From Oscillospiraceae bacterium (GTDB lineage: Bacteria; Bacillota_A; Clostridia; Oscillospirales; Oscillospiraceae): DNA of 7,132 bases. The DNA is taken from positions 1 to 7,132 of the forward strand of contig JAEDOK010000086.1 of NCBI GenBank assembly GCA_016302005.1, in the 5' to 3' direction. The position numbers and the translations under genes are program-made. Of the stretch, positions 6,367 to 7,132 are shown in pieces (position 1 is the stretch's first letter; every line of letters starts with the position of its first letter). The notes beneath the pieces were generated by a model. The model was given only the letters and a program-made list of their open reading frames with translations, was not told where the DNA came from and ran no database searches.

Positions 6367-6395
6367 AAAAAATGAGCCTGCTTTTCACAGGCTCA
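6367..6395 (-). terminator. Intrinsic terminator of yebC
   Basis: On the minus strand, seven bases after the yebC stop, an 8-bp perfect stem (TGAGCCTG/CAGGCTCA, 6388-6395 with 6373-6380) closes a 7-nt loop. It is followed at once by six T residues (complement of 6367-6372). This is a canonical Rho-independent terminator. The plus strand lacks a T-run after the stem, so it works in one direction only. Confidence 0.92.
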
Positions 6396-6401
6396 AAATT
6401 C

Positions 6402-7132
6402 TTAGTCTCTGTCCCAGTTGTGCCAGACATTCTGCACGTCGTCGTCATCCTCGAAGATGTCAAGCATCTTTTCCATCATGGCAACATCGTCGGGGTTGTC
6501 GAGCTTCTTATATTCGCCGGGAACCATCTCGATCTGCGCGGAGGCAAAGGCATAGCCCTTCTTCGTCAGCGCGTCCGCGACGGCGTTGAAGTCGTCCGGC
6601 TGGGTATAGATGGTGAAGCAGTCGTCCTCGGCTTCGAAGTCGTCCGCGCCCGCGTCCATCGCGTCCATCATCACATCGTCCTCGGTGTAATCCTCATCCT
6701 CGTTGTCAATGACGAGCACGCCCTTCTTGCTGAAGTTCCACGCGACGCAGCCGGAGGCACCCATGTTGCCGCCGTACTTGTCGAAGTGGTGGCGGACGTT
6801 GCCTGCGGTGCGGTTGCGGCTGTCGGTCATGGTCTCGACGATGACCGCGATGCCGCCGGGGCCGTAGCCCTCGTAGGTGATGGCTTCGTATGCGTCGCCG
6901 GAGCCTGCGTTCGCCGCCTTTTCCAGCACGCGTTTGATGTTGTCATTGGGCATATTCGCCGCCTTTGCCTTGGTGATAACAGTTGCAAGGCGGGAGTTGT
7001 AGTTCGGATCGGCAGAACCGCCGCCCTCCTTGACCGCGACATACATCTCCTTCGCGATCTTGGTGAAGGTCGCGGCGCGTTTTGCATCCTGCGCGCCCTT
7101 GGTTTTCTGAATATTATGCCATTTGGAATGAC
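6402..7132 (-). CDS. yebC: YebC/TACO1-family protein, 5' end cut by window edge
   Basis: The reading frame is open to the window edge, and the first visible residues are HSKWHNIQKTKGAQDAKRAA, the family signature that normally follows Met-Ser-Gly. Only about three codons are therefore missing. The 242 visible residues give a total near 245 aa, usual for the family. Further hallmarks are the segment KIAKEMYVAVKEGG, the MPNDNIKR stretch, a YEGYGPGG motif, NRTAGNVRHHFDKYGGN and the acidic C-terminus ending in WHNWDRD. Family knowledge: YebC proteins are cytoplasmic three-domain proteins long annotated as transcriptional regulators (PmpR). The mitochondrial homologue TACO1 and recent bacterial work point to a ribosome-associated role in translation of difficult, proline-rich sequences. 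The gene is followed by its own terminator, so it appears to end a transcription unit separate from tetR. The internal Met at 7046 is not the start, because conserved family sequence continues upstream of it. Confidence 0.96.
   Translation of the reverse strand, partial: HSKWHNIQKTKGAQDAKRAATFTKIAKEMYVAVKEGGGSADPNYNSRLATVITKAKAANMPNDNIKRVLEKAANAGSGDAYEAITYEGYGPGGIAVIVETMTDSRNRTAGNVRHHFDKYGGNMGASGCVAWNFSKKGVLVIDNEDEDYTEDDVMMDAMDAGADDFEAEDDCFTIYTQPDDFNAVADALTKKGYAFASAQIEMVPGEYKKLDNPDDVAMMEKMLDIFEDDDDVQNVWHNWDRD

Overview
The window looks like a chromosomal segment of a Gram-positive, moderately GC-rich member of the Clostridia, probably a gut Oscillospirales/Ruminococcaceae-type bacterium. This is inferred from strong AGGAGG ribosome binding sites, the protein families present and the gene order; no taxonomic marker is present. 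All supported genes lie on the minus strand, so transcription runs from high to low coordinates. Long open frames on the plus strand are shadows of these genes.

Layout from right to left. (1) 6402-7132: yebC/TACO1-family gene, missing only about the first three codons at the window edge and followed by a clear intrinsic terminator (6367-6395). (2) 5817-6366: about 550 bases without an intact gene. It holds the decayed remnant of a cell-surface repeat protein (6182-6335), a good promoter (6019-6047) overlapped by an inverted repeat, and a roughly 196-nt leader containing a T-box-like sequence. (3) 5259-5816: a TetR-family regulator that starts at GTG. (4) 5018-5258: a 38-bp perfect palindrome, a strong stem-loop acting as terminator or attenuator, and a second promoter. 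(5) 84-5017: a three-gene operon encoding a six-helix DUF308/HdeD-like membrane protein, an MMPL/RND-type transporter and a secreted protein with LxxG heptad repeats. (6) 1-83: a second copy of the palindromic repeat.

The likely unit is a TetR-controlled envelope export module. The RND-type transporter and the heptad-repeat protein overlap by the 4-base ATGA and are probably translationally coupled. The heptad protein has a signal peptide, two blocks of perfect LxxG heptads separated by a long Ala/Gln/Val-rich helical insert, and no C-terminal membrane anchor. It could be an extracytoplasmic partner or stalk for the transporter. The substrate cannot be read from the sequence. Points worth a second look are the insert and its DNA repeats, the palindromes flanking the operon, the surface-protein fossil, and the T-box-like element in the tetR leader.
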